From contig QANT01000142.1 in assembly GCA_003254885.1 (NCBI GenBank), positions 43,764 to 107,763 on the forward strand: 64,000 nt of DNA, written 5' to 3'. The notes below the pieces were generated by a model, which saw only the letters and a program-made list of their open reading frames with translations, ran no database searches and was not told the DNA's origin. Below, in pieces: positions 48,083 to 59,700 of the stretch. This stretch comes from Purshia tridentata. Lineage: Eukaryota; Streptophyta; Magnoliopsida; Rosales; Rosaceae. The first letter of the stretch is position 1, and every line of letters starts with the position of its first letter. Both the position numbers and the translations under genes were made by a program.

Positions 48083-48845
48083 TCAAGTTCCCCCGAGCCT
48101 GCTTTCAGTAGTAGTGTGATTGGTATTGTTTTCTTTGTTGGAGTTGGAGAGTTCCAAAGCTGATATTGTGGATGATATTGCGATGCATAAGAAAGCCATT
48201 GATAGGAAGGCTGCGGAGAGATATATCATGTTGAAGAAGTTGTGATATTTTGATCGATATTCAGAAAAGAGAAAACCCACAAAATTCACATCCATGAATT
48301 TCAAAATTTCAGAAGTAGCACCAAATCCTGCACCCACTCCCATAGCTAACAGGGATGATATAACCTGCTCATAGCTCAAGTAACACCCATTACCCATATT
48401 TGAAATTAATAATTGTTAGATACAATTTTGTAACCATAAAATTCAGATGATGAAATTAATTAAAATTAATGAACCAACCTTGTCACCATAAAATTCAAAG
48501 AGGAGGAATCCATCATGGTCTACTAGGCGTTTCCCTGAGCTTACATAGTGCACTGCAAAGGGAAGTTGTAGCAGTGTGTAGGCCAGTCCAATCACACTTG
48601 TACACATCACGAACCTGCAGTACGTAATAATATATATCAGAAACATTATATTATTATATATACAATCCACAGAAAGAGTGTTTATTTACGTACCTATAGG
48701 ATTTGAATTCCTTGAAGTGAATGCTGACTTTAAAAACACGGTCATGTTGGGAGTCAGTTACAAGGATAATGAGAGAGATTAAGAGGAAGATGAGGCAGAG
48801 GACTCGCAGAAAAAGCGTTTTGATTGCCATCAATGCCATTTTCAT
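48083..48845 (-). CDS. CASPL4D: CASP-like membrane protein, CASPL4D type, tandem copy 1
   Basis: Four-pass plasma-membrane protein related to the Casparian strip scaffold proteins (MARVEL-like DUF588). Exons in transcription order 48845-48694, 48614-48479 and 48364-48083 give 189 residues. The N-terminal membrane segment is TLFLRVLCLIFLLISLIILV. The second is CTSVIGLAYTLLQLPFAVHY, followed by SGKRLVDHDGFLLFEFYGDK, whose FYGDK is conserved in CASPL4D proteins. The third is VISSLLAMGVGAGFGATSEI and the last LSAAFLSMAFLCIAISSTIS. The start MKMALM at 48845 aligns with copy 2's ATG; a Met two codons later (48839) is an alternative. Compared with copy 2, a loop of about 17 extra residues (around KFMDVNFVGFLFSEYRSK) lies between segments 3 and 4. 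Confidence 0.9.
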
Positions 48846-49862
48846 GGATATGGAATTTAACTTTGTTTTGGGTAGGACTTGGGAGTGTGGGTATATATAT
48901 ATACATATATACATATATATGAGGGAATCAGAACTGAAGGGTTATATATATATAAAATTTTAAAGTAGTATTGCATGCATGAGCTGACCTTTTTATAATA
49001 ATTAAGATGTTCGCGTTTGCCTCTTGATCAGCATCACCCCTCAAGGCTGAAGTGGAGTATTTTTTACACAAAGGAAGACGTTTAATACCTTTTAACACTT
49101 ACTAATTAATTGCCATTATTTGTCCCTTAATAGTGGCGTATGGGTACAAACAAATATTGATAATCAAAGAATGAGGAAGCGATCGATATACTAGCTCATC
49201 GAGCAAGGTAAAGTAACAGTGACCTAAACCTTTCTCTTAATATATATATTTTTTTTCGCAGTAGATTTGTCCCTTAATTGAAGTTATGGATACAAGTGCA
49301 TGTTGTTTTCTAAAACAATACTGCTAAAGATCCAAATTTGTATTTAATGATTTGTTAGTGTTTTATTTGTTGTAAAATAAATGAATTTAAGTGAGCCATA
49401 TATAAATAAATAAGGTTCTATTACAATTTACTACCACCACTATGGGGATTTCAAACGGGTACACGAAGAAAAAGTTATGACACTCATTACATAGACATTT
49501 TATTACTATAGACTACAACGTTGGTATGATATTCTTTTGTCCACTTCTCACAATAATTATATACGGATTTGCTCCTCCACCTTTAGGTGTCTGCTGTTGT
49601 GTGCCTTTGGAGAGATCCACATCCTTCATTCCATCTAATGATGAAAAACACTCCACGTCAGCATTTTTTAAAGCCAAAACCCATGTATGCTCCCTTCTCC
49701 TTCACTGGATCTCACCAAGTCTTCTTGAGCACTACCCAAACCATTATTTCTAATAAACCTTCACGCCTCATATGATAATATAAAACTTGAGCATCTTCTG
49801 TATATCTATCGATGAAGAATCGCACCTCGTTTAATCACCTTTGTTTTATTTGGGTGCGTGTT
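48846..49862. other. Upstream region of CASPL4D copy 1
   Basis: Carries a TA-rich stretch (about 48893-48960) close to the start codon, promoter sequence shared with copy 2 (about 49020-49180 against 52400-52555), and a segment at about 49485-49710 repeated elsewhere in the cluster. No gene is seen; the ORF at 49526-49753 belongs to the repeated segment. Confidence 0.5.
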
Positions 49863-50623
49863 CAGTGGCGGATCCAGAATTTCTAACTCGGGGGGTCAAC
49901 GTTAAGACACATTTTTGTTTGGTGCCGCGTAGCGGCGGCAAAATTTTTAAAGAACCATGAACAAACTTGAGATTTATATGTAATATTAATAATAGAGCAA
50001 TCCCTCAAAGCCCAAGGTAAAATTTAAATTTCGCCCCTAATCTTAAGTCCATCCATAGAAAGCAAGTAAAAAATACTCTCCACAAACCTAAATGAAAAAT
50101 ACCTTCTTTTTTTTTGTATGAAAAACACTTTCATTAACCTCTCTATAAAGATCTATTTCTTTTTTATTGCTTTTAATACATATATATATTTTATGCATAC
50201 ATTATAATACATATCTAATAATTAAAAAAATCCTCTCTCTCTCTTCGTGCTACTGTGCTTGAATTGAGAATTTGGGGGTTTTGGGTTTGATTTTCGGGTG
50301 GGTGGGAGAAGGTGGGTTGCTATACTGCTATAGCCTATAGTTTCAATTTTATTTTAATTCCTGGCTTAAAAATAAAAACTAAAGAAAATTAGAGAAACCC
50401 ATAAATGAGAACCAGGAGTAGCCAAGCACTCAAGCAGGTAACGGTGCTCGGTGGTGCACTAGTGCCGTTGGTGGCCTCTGAGTCAGAGTCATCGTCCTGT
50501 AACGGGGGGTCGCTTTCCACAACTCTAGGGGTCGTTTCCTCATTTATGAGGTGCTTTGGGGTTGTCATGTCGGCTGGCGGGGGGTCACCCGACCCTCCCT
50601 CTTTCTATGTGCATCCGCCACTG
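49863..50623. mobile_element. Non-autonomous hAT element (761 bp) with an 8-bp target duplication
   Basis: The ends are CAGTGGCGGATCCA on the left and the reverse complement CAGTGGCGGATGCA on the right, 13 of 14 matching. TGCGTGTT flanks it exactly on both sides (49855-49862 and 50624-50631). An 8-bp duplication with CAGTG-type termini is characteristic of the hAT superfamily. The interior has a GC-rich right third and no transposase, so it must be mobilised in trans. The 87-codon ORF at 50405-50668 overruns the right end and is not a gene. Confidence 0.92.
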
Positions 50624-50631
50624 TGCGTGTT

Positions 50632-51578
50632 TATCCCATACCAAAATTTTGATATAATTTTTTGCTGAAATCTGTCAAACTTGTTCTATTTTTCCTTGTA
50701 CTTCTCTTCCTTGTTAATTTTTTCATTTTAAGAAGGATACAAATTAAACTGATATTAATTGTTTTATAAATCTTGAGCAAAAATTGTAGATGGGCCAATG
50801 TTCTTTTTGATTTAAGAAATAGGGAATTTGTATTCTGAGGCCATTTTGAAGTGAAAGTTAGTATTTTAGTTTTCGATTGAAGATTTTGTATCGTGTCATA
50901 TGGTAAGAGATCCTAAGCTTATCACACCATGGGAATACTTATCATCCAATCTGCCAAACGGCGCATCATCAAAACTGGGCTTGCGATGCTTGTTGAAATA
51001 CAATTAATATGTCAATCTCTCGATCTAATGAAGTGAAGGAAAAGGGAGTAGACGTGGGTTTTGGCTTTAAAAAAAATGCTGATGTAGAGTGTTTTACATC
51101 ATTAGATGAAATGAAGGATATGGATCTCTCTCCAAAGGCATAGACTTTTAAAGGCAGATGAGCAAAATCCAATATATACACTTATTACATAGAAATTTTA
51201 TTACTATAAACAATAGCGATAAGTGTGATATTCTGGTGTCCCTCCTCTCACAAACCTAAGTTCCGAAAACTTATTGAACCATCCTAGCCCAAGTTTTAGA
51301 AAGAAGGACTCAAAGCTCAACACAATGTTAAATCTTGGTGTATTATCGGACTTCCGTGTATGAATTTTGTTGAGAATGCAACATATATCTTTAATTTCTT
51401 TTCTATTCTTTTTTCTTTTTTGAGAGGTAACATATATATATAATTAAAATAGAAAATTAAAGATGTGATTTGGAACCTTGAAACTTTATTAAATAGGTAT
51501 CGTATGGAGATCGATTAATAAAGATGGCTTAAAGATCGAGCCATTTACATGCATACACGTACGTGTATGTAGAACAGA
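50632..51578. other. Spacer downstream of CASPL4D copy 2
   Basis: Holds the 3' region of copy 2 and an inverted copy (about 51016-51160) of the segment at about 49575-49710. At about 51183-51340 a direct repeat matches sequence near 49490 and 47610-47770. No gene. Confidence 0.5.
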
Positions 51579-52304
51579 TTAAGTTTCCCCAGTTTGATGA
51601 ATTGTACTCTGATTGATGTTGTTTTGTTGGTTGTTGGGTAGTGCAAAAGATGATAGCATGGATGATGTTGCGATGCATAAGAAAGCCATTAGTAGGAAAG
51701 CTGTGGAGACATTTGCCATGGTAAAGAAGTTGTGAATATTGACAGAGAAAAGACACTCCAAATCAGAAGTAGCACCAAATCCTGCACCCATTCCCATAGC
51801 TAACAGGGCTGATATAACCTGCATATATATATGTATGCATTGCATGCTCAATTAACCCATTACCCATATATTTGTATATAACTACATATAGAACAAAACT
51901 CCTCAATATATACATTTGTAATTGACTAACCTTGTCACCATAAAATTCAAAGAGAAGGAGTCCATCATGGTCTACTAGGCGTTTCCCCGAGCTTACATGG
52001 TGGACTGCAAAGGGAATTTGCACCAGTGTGTAGGCCAGTCCAATCACACTTGTACACATCATGCACCTGCACTATTCAGTAATAAACTAATAATATATCT
52101 CAGACAGACAGCATTATAATATATGATAATGTACAGAAGGCGTTTAATTACGTACAGATAGGAATTGAATTGCTTGAAGTGAATTGTGACTTCCGATCTT
52201 GGGTCATATTGGAAGTCAGTTGCAAGGATGATGAGAGAGATTAAAAGGAAGATGAGGCAGAGGACTCTGATCAAAAGCGATGCGATTGCCATAATTGATG
52301 CCAT
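51579..52304 (-). CDS. CASPL4D: CASP-like membrane protein, CASPL4D type, tandem copy 2
   Basis: Paralogue of the gene at 48083-48845, in the same orientation with identical intron phases. Exons in transcription order 52304-52156, 52066-51931 and 51818-51579 give 174 residues. Four membrane segments are present: LLIRVLCLIFLLISLIILAT, CTSVIGLAYTLVQIPFAVHH, VISALLAMGMGAGFGATSDL and VSTAFLLMAFLCIATSSMLS. HHVSSGKRLVDHDGLLLFEF and YGDK match copy 1 almost exactly. It lacks the extra loop of copy 1 between segments 3 and 4. At the exon 1/2 junction it reads SYL-CMM where copy 1 reads SYR-FVM. The reading frame is intact, so both copies look functional. Confidence 0.9.
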
Positions 52305-53322
52305 GGATATGGAATTTGATTATGTTTAATTTGGGTGGGACTTGGGAGTATAGGAATATGTATTGTTACAGTTGTATCAGCTGACCTTTTATGTTAGATG
52401 TTCGACCCTTTCACCCCTCAAGTGGAATATTTTTTTGCCCTTTACACAATTTACTAATTGCCATGGCCACCCAATAAATAAAGCCATTTGTCCTTTAATA
52501 CAGGCCTATGGGTACAAACAAATTAATGGATCCTTAATCAAAGAATGAGGAAGCGCTGCCAAATTCTTACAATTACCTTTTACAGTGACTAAATGGTTAC
52601 CATTATAGCCGTTTTTTTTTTTTTTTAAATCAAGGCATTGAGTTATTTGGAGGAAGGGGAGCAAACTTAGGTGCAAACTGCAAAATGTAAACAATTCTAT
52701 GACTTTTTCAACTAGACTACTCAACAATTACAAGCCTTATGTCCCTTAATTATAGCGTATGGATACAAATCAATGTCCATATATTTTAAAATTAGAATGA
52801 ATAATGGAAAGAATGATGAGGTGTTGATCAAATCATGACACAAGATATTGATTTGTAGGCCTAAAACGTATTTCGGCCGAGCCTGAACACCCAACTCAAT
52901 TTGTTAACCGATGAAAAGCCCAGAAAAGCAGGACTGTGTCAAAGTTTTGTTCTTAATTTAATTCTTTAACCCAAAAAAGGAAAAAAAAAAAACTTAAATG
53001 TAACTTAAATGTAACTTAAATGTCCTAAAAACTCTGGCAATTCAAACATAAATGTAACTTTATGATCAATGTTCTTATTAGCCCAGCACTAGCATATGCG
53101 ATTCTGAAACATTTGCAATTTCTAGTAATTTATTACAGCCACTATACTCTTGCTTCTTTTAGCAGTGGTCAACATAGCTGGGCTAAAGAAGAAAATTAAG
53201 ATTTTCAAAGTAGGTGGAAGATCGAAAATGTTTAATATCTGAGCAACAAATCTTACAAAGCTTATAAGAATATTGTTACAATGATGACAATATTGATTGA
53301 TAAACAAGAAACATACATCTGA
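52305..53322. other. Spacer between CASPL4D copy 2 and BRL2
   Basis: Its left part is the copy 2 promoter, matching the copy 1 promoter. It contains three tandem AACTTAAATGT units near 52990-53025. The right part is probably BRL2 3'UTR. No gene is seen. Confidence 0.5.
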
Positions 53323-56300
53323 TCAAGCACTGTTACCATTTGCTGATCCAGGCATGAGCTCTCTGAGCATGGCTACCACCTGCAACATGTTAGGCCTCTT
53401 GGATGGGAAGTCATCAACACACTGCAGTGTTATTTCTAAATACCTCACCATCTCTTTCACTTCTTCAGCTTCAGCTTCATCAGTGCCTTTGGTTACTGAA
53501 AGCAATTCAAGGTCGATGACTTCCATCTGTTTGCCTTCTCTCACCTTCATTTTGGCCCACCCCACCAAGTTAGTGTCCCCAAAGTCCTCCTTGTCTGTTG
53601 GGCGTTTCCCGGTCACAAGCTCCAACAGGACAACCCCAAATGAGTAAACATCGCCTTTTGCTGTGCAGCGGAAACTCTGGTAGTATTCAGGTGGGACATA
53701 ACCTGGAGTTCCTGCAAGAGTGCTTACACTTAAATGGGTGTCAAGAGCACTAATCAACCTCGCCATTCCAAAATCTGAAACTCTTGCTTCCATTTCGTGG
53801 TCCAACAATACATTGCTTGACTTCATGTCTCTGTGTATAATGTGAGGGATGCAATTGTGGTGGAGGAAACAGAGTCCTTTTGCTGCACCTCTTGCAATCT
53901 TTTTCCTTTCCTCCCATGTTAGAATCCGTCTGTCACGTGTCTTGGTTCTCCCATGAAGCATTTCTTCAAGGCTTCCATACTCCATGTATTCGTATACCAG
54001 GAGCCTCTCTTCACCAATTTTGCAATAACCCAATAGGGGCACAAGATTTCGATGCTTAATCTTCCCCAGAGTTTCCATTTCTGCCATGAATTCACGGTCA
54101 CCTTGGCAGCTCAACCTTATAAGTTTCTTGATTGCAACACTGGAGCCATCTTTCAAGGTTGCCTTGAACACTTCTCCAAAACCTCCAGACCCTATAAGAC
54201 TATCTGCTGAGAAGCCATTGGTTGCCTCAATGAGTTGGGAGAATTTGAGCTTCCTTAGCTGTCTTTGGAAAGTTGCAACATTAATGCTCAATGGTTCTTT
54301 CTCCTTGTCAATTTTCCAAGTGGTGGCGGCACGAGAGGCTTGCAAGCGATTAAGCATCTTCACCTCCTTTGCCTCCTTCCGCCTTGTACGCATTGCGATG
54401 GCCCAGACAATGAGAATGCAGAGAGAAGCGATGGAAATGAGAATCCCCACAACAATGCTATTAGCCCAGGATGCAACAGATGTCTTTCGACTTGCTCTGG
54501 CTGCAACCTCATCAGTTGGAGTGGTGGTTGGTTGGTCATTGTTGCTCTGGCACTCAGGCAATGGAACCCCACAAAGTCCGGGATTGTTAGCATACTGGGT
54601 TGCAGGAAGTGTACTGAGCTGCCCCCTTGTGGGAATTTGGCCGGTCAATTCATTGTTTGATAAATCAATTTGCACCAAGAAAGAGAGGTTGGAGAATGAA
54701 TCAGGAATATGACCCTGCAGTCTGTTATGTGAGGCATCAAAGACGCCTAAATTTTTGAGCTGCCCAAGTGATGCAGGAATCTCACCTGATAACTGGTTGT
54801 GGGCTAACTCAAGAACTTGTAATGCAATCATATACCCCATTTCTTCTGGGATTTTCCCGCGGAGCTGATTGTAAGAGAGATCAAGATATTCGAGCGTTTG
54901 GTATTTTGTAAAGAGACTAAGAACAGGGCCAGAGTACAATCTGGTGAAATCACAAGTCTTCAATGTTGGGTCTTGTTGAAGCCTTTCAGGTCGGATTCCA
55001 GCAAATTCTAACAAACCTCCAACTCCTTTACAAGAATTTCCCACATTACGTACAAACACCAAAGTATTGCCAGACAGAATTCCGCTCAATGATTTTGCTC
55101 CAAGCTGTCTTCCAAGTCGGGGTGGTATCTCTCCAGTTAGTCTGTTGCTGTTCAAATCCAACCAAACCAAACTGCTGCAATTTGCTAGTTCACCTGGTAT
55201 CTGCCCACTCAAGCTATTATTCCCAAGTTGCAGAACAGCCAGCCTTGTCAAAACCCCAAATTGCCTTGGGATTTCACCACTCAGTCTATTCATTGTCAGT
55301 GATATCCATTCTAGATTACTGCAACTGAACAATTCAACTGGGATTTCACCGCTTAGGCGGTTATTATTCAGAATAAGATCCTTGAGATTCCTGCATTTTC
55401 CCAACTCTGGTGGGATTTTTCCCTCTAAACCATTGTACCATGCGATTAGCTGCTGTAAATTCTCGAGCTTCCCGAGCTCAGCAGGAATTGACCCATTGAG
55501 ATAGTTTAAGCTAAAGTCAATGGTCTTCAGCTTCGAACATTCTGATAATTGGGCAGGAATTTGTCCTGTAATGAGGTTATCTGGCATTCTCAGCTCTTGA
55601 AGTGAGGCAGCTCCTGGACAGATATCTGGTGGGATGATACCAGATATCTTATTAGAGCTCAAGTCTATAACCTGTAGACTTTTACAAGCTGATATGGAAC
55701 CTGGAAGTGATCCAGAGATGACGTTATTACTCAACAGCAAGTTCTCCAAGGAGCTGAAATTCTGAAAGATAGAATCTGGCAGGGGACCTGTCAAATTGTT
55801 GTTAGACAGATCCAGAAGTTGCAGCCAAGAACAAGAGGAAAATGAGGCTGGAATTGGGCCAGTAATGTTGTTGTATGAAAGCTTGAGCTCCAGAAGTGAG
55901 CTGCATGCATTTCCTAATTCAGGAGGAATCCAACCGGTTATCTGATTGCGAGAAAGATCCAATCTCTGTAGGCTGCTGAGTTCCCCAAACGATCTTGGGA
56001 TCTCCCCTGTAACCATGTTGAATGACAAATTTATAGTCTTGAGACTGGTGCAGTTTGACAAGGACATGGGAATGGAACCCGTTATATGGTTTCCTGAAAA
56101 ATCAAGCTGCAACAAAGAGGTGCAAGAATTCTCAATTTTCAATCCGGAAATTGACCCGGTCAGATTGTTATAAGAGAGGTCCAGAACCTCAAGTTTCTCA
56201 GAATTCAATAAGAGATCTCTAGGCAGAGCACCTGTTAAATTGTTGAAAGAAAGATTCACAACGACAAGATTTGGACACTTTGAGAAAAGATTCTCAGGAA

Positions 56301-56724
56301 CAACACCACAAACTCCAGTGAAAGATAAATCAAGCTGCTGCAAACCATTTGGAAGCTGAAGCAAGGAAGTAGAATTTATAGTGACCGAATTTGATGACAG
56401 TTTTAAGATAGATAGCATATCTAGAGAGGCCAAAGAGTCGAAAGAGATTGTCCCCACGAGACTACACCCGCTAAGATCGAGCTGAGTTACTCGATTCATG
56501 GAGCATGTAACTCCATACCAGGTGCACGGATTCCTACCAAGCTTCCAACCTGACAAAAATCCATTTGGATCCTTCTGAATCATCTTTTTAAACGTAAGAA
56601 GAGATTCTGCATCAGTTTTGACGGATCGAACAACACCTTGTTCAGCTGTGGAAATCGAAACAAGGTCTGCAAAGACAAGTATCAGAGAAAGATGAAGAAA
56701 AAGCTGAACTGGAGTGTTCTCCAT
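53323..56724 (-). CDS. BRL2: BRI1-like 2 / VASCULAR HIGHWAY 1 leucine-rich-repeat receptor kinase
   Basis: Plasma-membrane receptor kinase of the BRI1 family. In Arabidopsis BRL2/VH1 acts in provascular cells and, unlike BRI1, is not thought to bind brassinosteroid. One exon of 1133 residues, the family's usual intronless structure. A signal peptide (1-27) is followed by the capping domain with PCTWYGVTC and more than twenty LRRs. The island domain (about 540-607) includes [20 protein letters not shown]. The membrane segment is about 752-776 ([20 protein letters not shown]). In the kinase (about 838-1115), the glycine loop is GSGGFG (about 843), the catalytic loop HRDMKSSN (about 961) and the activation-loop start DFG (about 982), so it is an active RD kinase by motif. 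It is the syntenic counterpart of At2g01950. Confidence 0.96.
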   Translation of the reverse strand: MENTPVQLFLHLSLILVFADLVSISTAEQGVVRSVKTDAESLLTFKKMIQKDPNGFLSGWKLGRNPCTWYGVTCSMNRVTQLDLSGCSLVGTISFDSLASLDMLSILKLSSNSVTINSTSLLQLPNGLQQLDLSFTGVCGVVPENLFSKCPNLVVVNLSFNNLTGALPRDLLLNSEKLEVLDLSYNNLTGSISGLKIENSCTSLLQLDFSGNHITGSIPMSLSNCTSLKTINLSFNMVTGEIPRSFGELSSLQRLDLSRNQITGWIPPELGNACSSLLELKLSYNNITGPIPASFSSCSWLQLLDLSNNNLTGPLPDSIFQNFSSLENLLLSNNVISGSLPGSISACKSLQVIDLSSNKISGIIPPDICPGAASLQELRMPDNLITGQIPAQLSECSKLKTIDFSLNYLNGSIPAELGKLENLQQLIAWYNGLEGKIPPELGKCRNLKDLILNNNRLSGEIPVELFSCSNLEWISLTMNRLSGEIPRQFGVLTRLAVLQLGNNSLSGQIPGELANCSSLVWLDLNSNRLTGEIPPRLGRQLGAKSLSGILSGNTLVFVRNVGNSCKGVGGLLEFAGIRPERLQQDPTLKTCDFTRLYSGPVLSLFTKYQTLEYLDLSYNQLRGKIPEEMGYMIALQVLELAHNQLSGEIPASLGQLKNLGVFDASHNRLQGHIPDSFSNLSFLVQIDLSNNELTGQIPTRGQLSTLPATQYANNPGLCGVPLPECQSNNDQPTTTPTDEVAARASRKTSVASWANSIVVGILISIASLCILIVWAIAMRTRRKEAKEVKMLNRLQASRAATTWKIDKEKEPLSINVATFQRQLRKLKFSQLIEATNGFSADSLIGSGGFGEVFKATLKDGSSVAIKKLIRLSCQGDREFMAEMETLGKIKHRNLVPLLGYCKIGEERLLVYEYMEYGSLEEMLHGRTKTRDRRILTWEERKKIARGAAKGLCFLHHNCIPHIIHRDMKSSNVLLDHEMEARVSDFGMARLISALDTHLSVSTLAGTPGYVPPEYYQSFRCTAKGDVYSFGVVLLELVTGKRPTDKEDFGDTNLVGWAKMKVREGKQMEVIDLELLSVTKGTDEAEAEEVKEMVRYLEITLQCVDDFPSKRPNMLQVVAMLRELMPGSANGNSA

Positions 56725-59700
56725 CAGTGATGAAACAAGCTTTTCTGAGGAAGAGAATTGAGATCATAGAGAGAGTGATGAGAAAGAGTGTAGTGTGTAG
56801 AGTGAGAGAGTGGTGAGTATGATGAGAATTTGTTGTGACAAGGCAAATGGGGGAGCTTTAGGAAAAGAAGTTGCTTTTTGTGTTTTATAAAATGGAAAGC
56901 ATGGAACGTGGGAAGGAATAAGAAAAGAAGGGAATTGGATTGAAGTTGGTGGTGGGTATGTAGTTATACGGTTTTAGTTTGAGTACCATGAATGAACTGT
57001 AGTACTACTGTGAGGAGAGACTGATTTGACTTTTGGTCAAAAGGGGTGGGATCCACAGACAAGCTCTATCTAAGATCGGCGCTATATAGCAAATGAATAA
57101 TATTAATACTGGCCTGTGTTATATGATCAAGGATCACTGTCTGTCAGTGAGCGTGAGAATGTTCCCCTTTAGAAATCTGAATTGGATCACTCATACTTCA
57201 TACTTGTCTCTGATCCACAGTCACCACTATTATTTGTCAATATTTTTGTGATCTATATAGCATATATGTATTCTCATTGTTTGGAAAGTAAAATTGTTTG
57301 CCACATGGTTTTCTTTATTTGGTGACTTATAACCCAAATAATATTTTACCTGGATTTTGGCTGAGTAGTGAGGAAGAGTGAGGAAGGAGGAGAGGGTAGT
57401 GCAATGTGGGGCCCAAAGGCTGAAATTTGAAGGATAATGAATGATAGAGTTCAATTGGTGAAACGTTGCCCAGGCCTGAAAAGATAAAACAATACACAGA
57501 TATAGTTTAAATTAAGATGGAATGGGATGGGATCATGGGAGTGAAGGAATAGAATAGAGGCCCACATTATATGACATATACAGGAGCAACATCAATGCCC
57601 TCTGTGGTTAATGGCATTGGCATGGGAGGTTATGATGTCTCACCTTGCATTTGGTCCCTCTTTTGCTTTTTTTTCTTCTTTTTTAGGCAAATCACAAATG
57701 GCTTGCTGGGCTGAGCCCCTCCTTGTGTTTGAAATATTCATCCTCCCAAATCCCAATTCTGAATTTGGTTTAAATCACTAATTTGATAAGACTTTAAAGT
57801 TATGACTTTATAGCTGGTTTTGGGACCATCCTGTGCTTTAATAACAGCATTTTGACAACTTCACCAAAACAGCTCAGTTGATGAGATCATATGCCTTTGC
57901 AGTCTTGGATTCTGAAATCCAATGTTAATTGTTCAGTTACTAGCCTACATCCATCCTCTTAACAAATAACAAATAACAAATAACATACACATGTTGTAGG
58001 GCTGAAGCCATCATATTCATGTAGGCTTAGGCTTTAAAAAAACTAATTTAATTCAATGGTAATCGCTCAAATTTTCCAACCCGTTTGGTTAGACCCAATG
58101 AGAGCAGCAGAAGGGAGAGATCCCACTCACTCCAAAGTGTAGAGGTAGAAGTAAGGATATGGGCGTGGATTATTGCATTTTGACCGCAATAAAAGGTGTT
58201 ACAATCCGTTATTATTACATTTATAATTAGTGCCCAATTTGTCCTTTTAATAATCATTTACATTTATATTGTTGCTGTTCTCAACAGTCAACACCACCCC
58301 AAAACCTGACCTATAACTCTATTACTAAAGAACTTCTCGGCTCAAAGCGTGAACAAAAGGAAGAAATGTGACTATTTTTCTTTTCAGTATTTTAAGTATT
58401 ATTAAAAGAATCGTTATCATCTTCACAGCATGGTCAACTTGAGGAGGAAAACCATCCACACTAAACCTTTCTACTGGATAGAGCCTGACCACTTTTTGAC
58501 GCAAAAAGAAGCTACCTACACTCACTCTAACAGTCATCACTGTAATTAATACCCCCAATCCTTAATTTATAATTAATGTATGTTCTATCTACCAGAAAAC
58601 AAAATTAAGAAAAGGAAAATGTGTTGTTAAGGTATCATATTTGATCTGCTTGAGGTTGATGTATAAATAGGTTGGGAGTAGAAATTGAATCATACAAGAA
58701 TGATATGTAAAAGCCACCAGCAAAAGTTGAGACCATATTTCTTTCAAAAAGAAAATAGGTTTATGCAATATTTGACAGTCCATATAAATCATAAATGGTA
58801 TCCCCATCAAAGGCCATGAAACTTGGAAACACCTTTACCCCAACAAAAAACTTAGACTTGCACGCCAAGGGAATCATCTTTCATCATTTGCAAAGGGTCT
58901 ATGATATATGCTAAGATTTACTTGGCAAATTTAGATTCACACAAAGAAAGAGAGAGAAGAAAATTGAAATTGGAGAGACAAAAGGAATCGATGTGGTTTT
59001 TGGGGTCACCACCAATCATTTGGATTATGCAGAAATGCAATTAGTGGGAAGTGATATCCAAGTCGGGCCCTTGGCGTGCCATCAACGACAACTAGCTTGG
59101 TCTTATTACCCTTCTATATTTGTAACCCTTTTGCATCAAAAGCCACACCCCTAACAGATATATATTGTAATTAGTTATTCCTTAAAGTTATAACTTTGAA
59201 ATTGACTCTTTTTTACTAGGTCTAGACTCTAGTCTAGGTAATTAAAGATCATCGCTCGCAGATCGAATGTGTTGGTTGAAACAGTTAATAATAAGTAGTG
59301 GGGTCTGATCAGCAACAATATCTAGGTAGGGCCAGTGTAATCATAAGTCATATATATGGACAAGCTTAATTGTTGAAATTAATTCCAATCTTTTTATCAT
59401 ATATTAATTCCATTCAAACACACAAACCATATCAAATCAATCGCATCCATATTCCATGTCGATAAAGGGGCATTTGTGGTCTATTTGTATTTTCAAATGT
59501 GTGCCTTACTAACTAAATGTACGAGATAAATGATTTCTCATGTGATAATTAACAGTAATTTTCTTTGATATTAAAATAGTAGTTCAACTTTGAATAGTAT
59601 AATCATAGACTTGAGAAGATAGGTGCATGCTTGTACGTAAATGAATTGATCACAACCTTATCATATAATCGGGGTGAGCAATTAGGACAGGAGAAGTAAG

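Noticed and set aside
50405-50668. 87-codon ORF in the hAT element
   Set aside because: It crosses the element's right end into flanking DNA and has no transposase motif.
54086-54712. 208-codon plus-strand ORF, and others opposite BRL2
   Set aside because: Antisense shadows of the well-supported BRL2 kinase frame.
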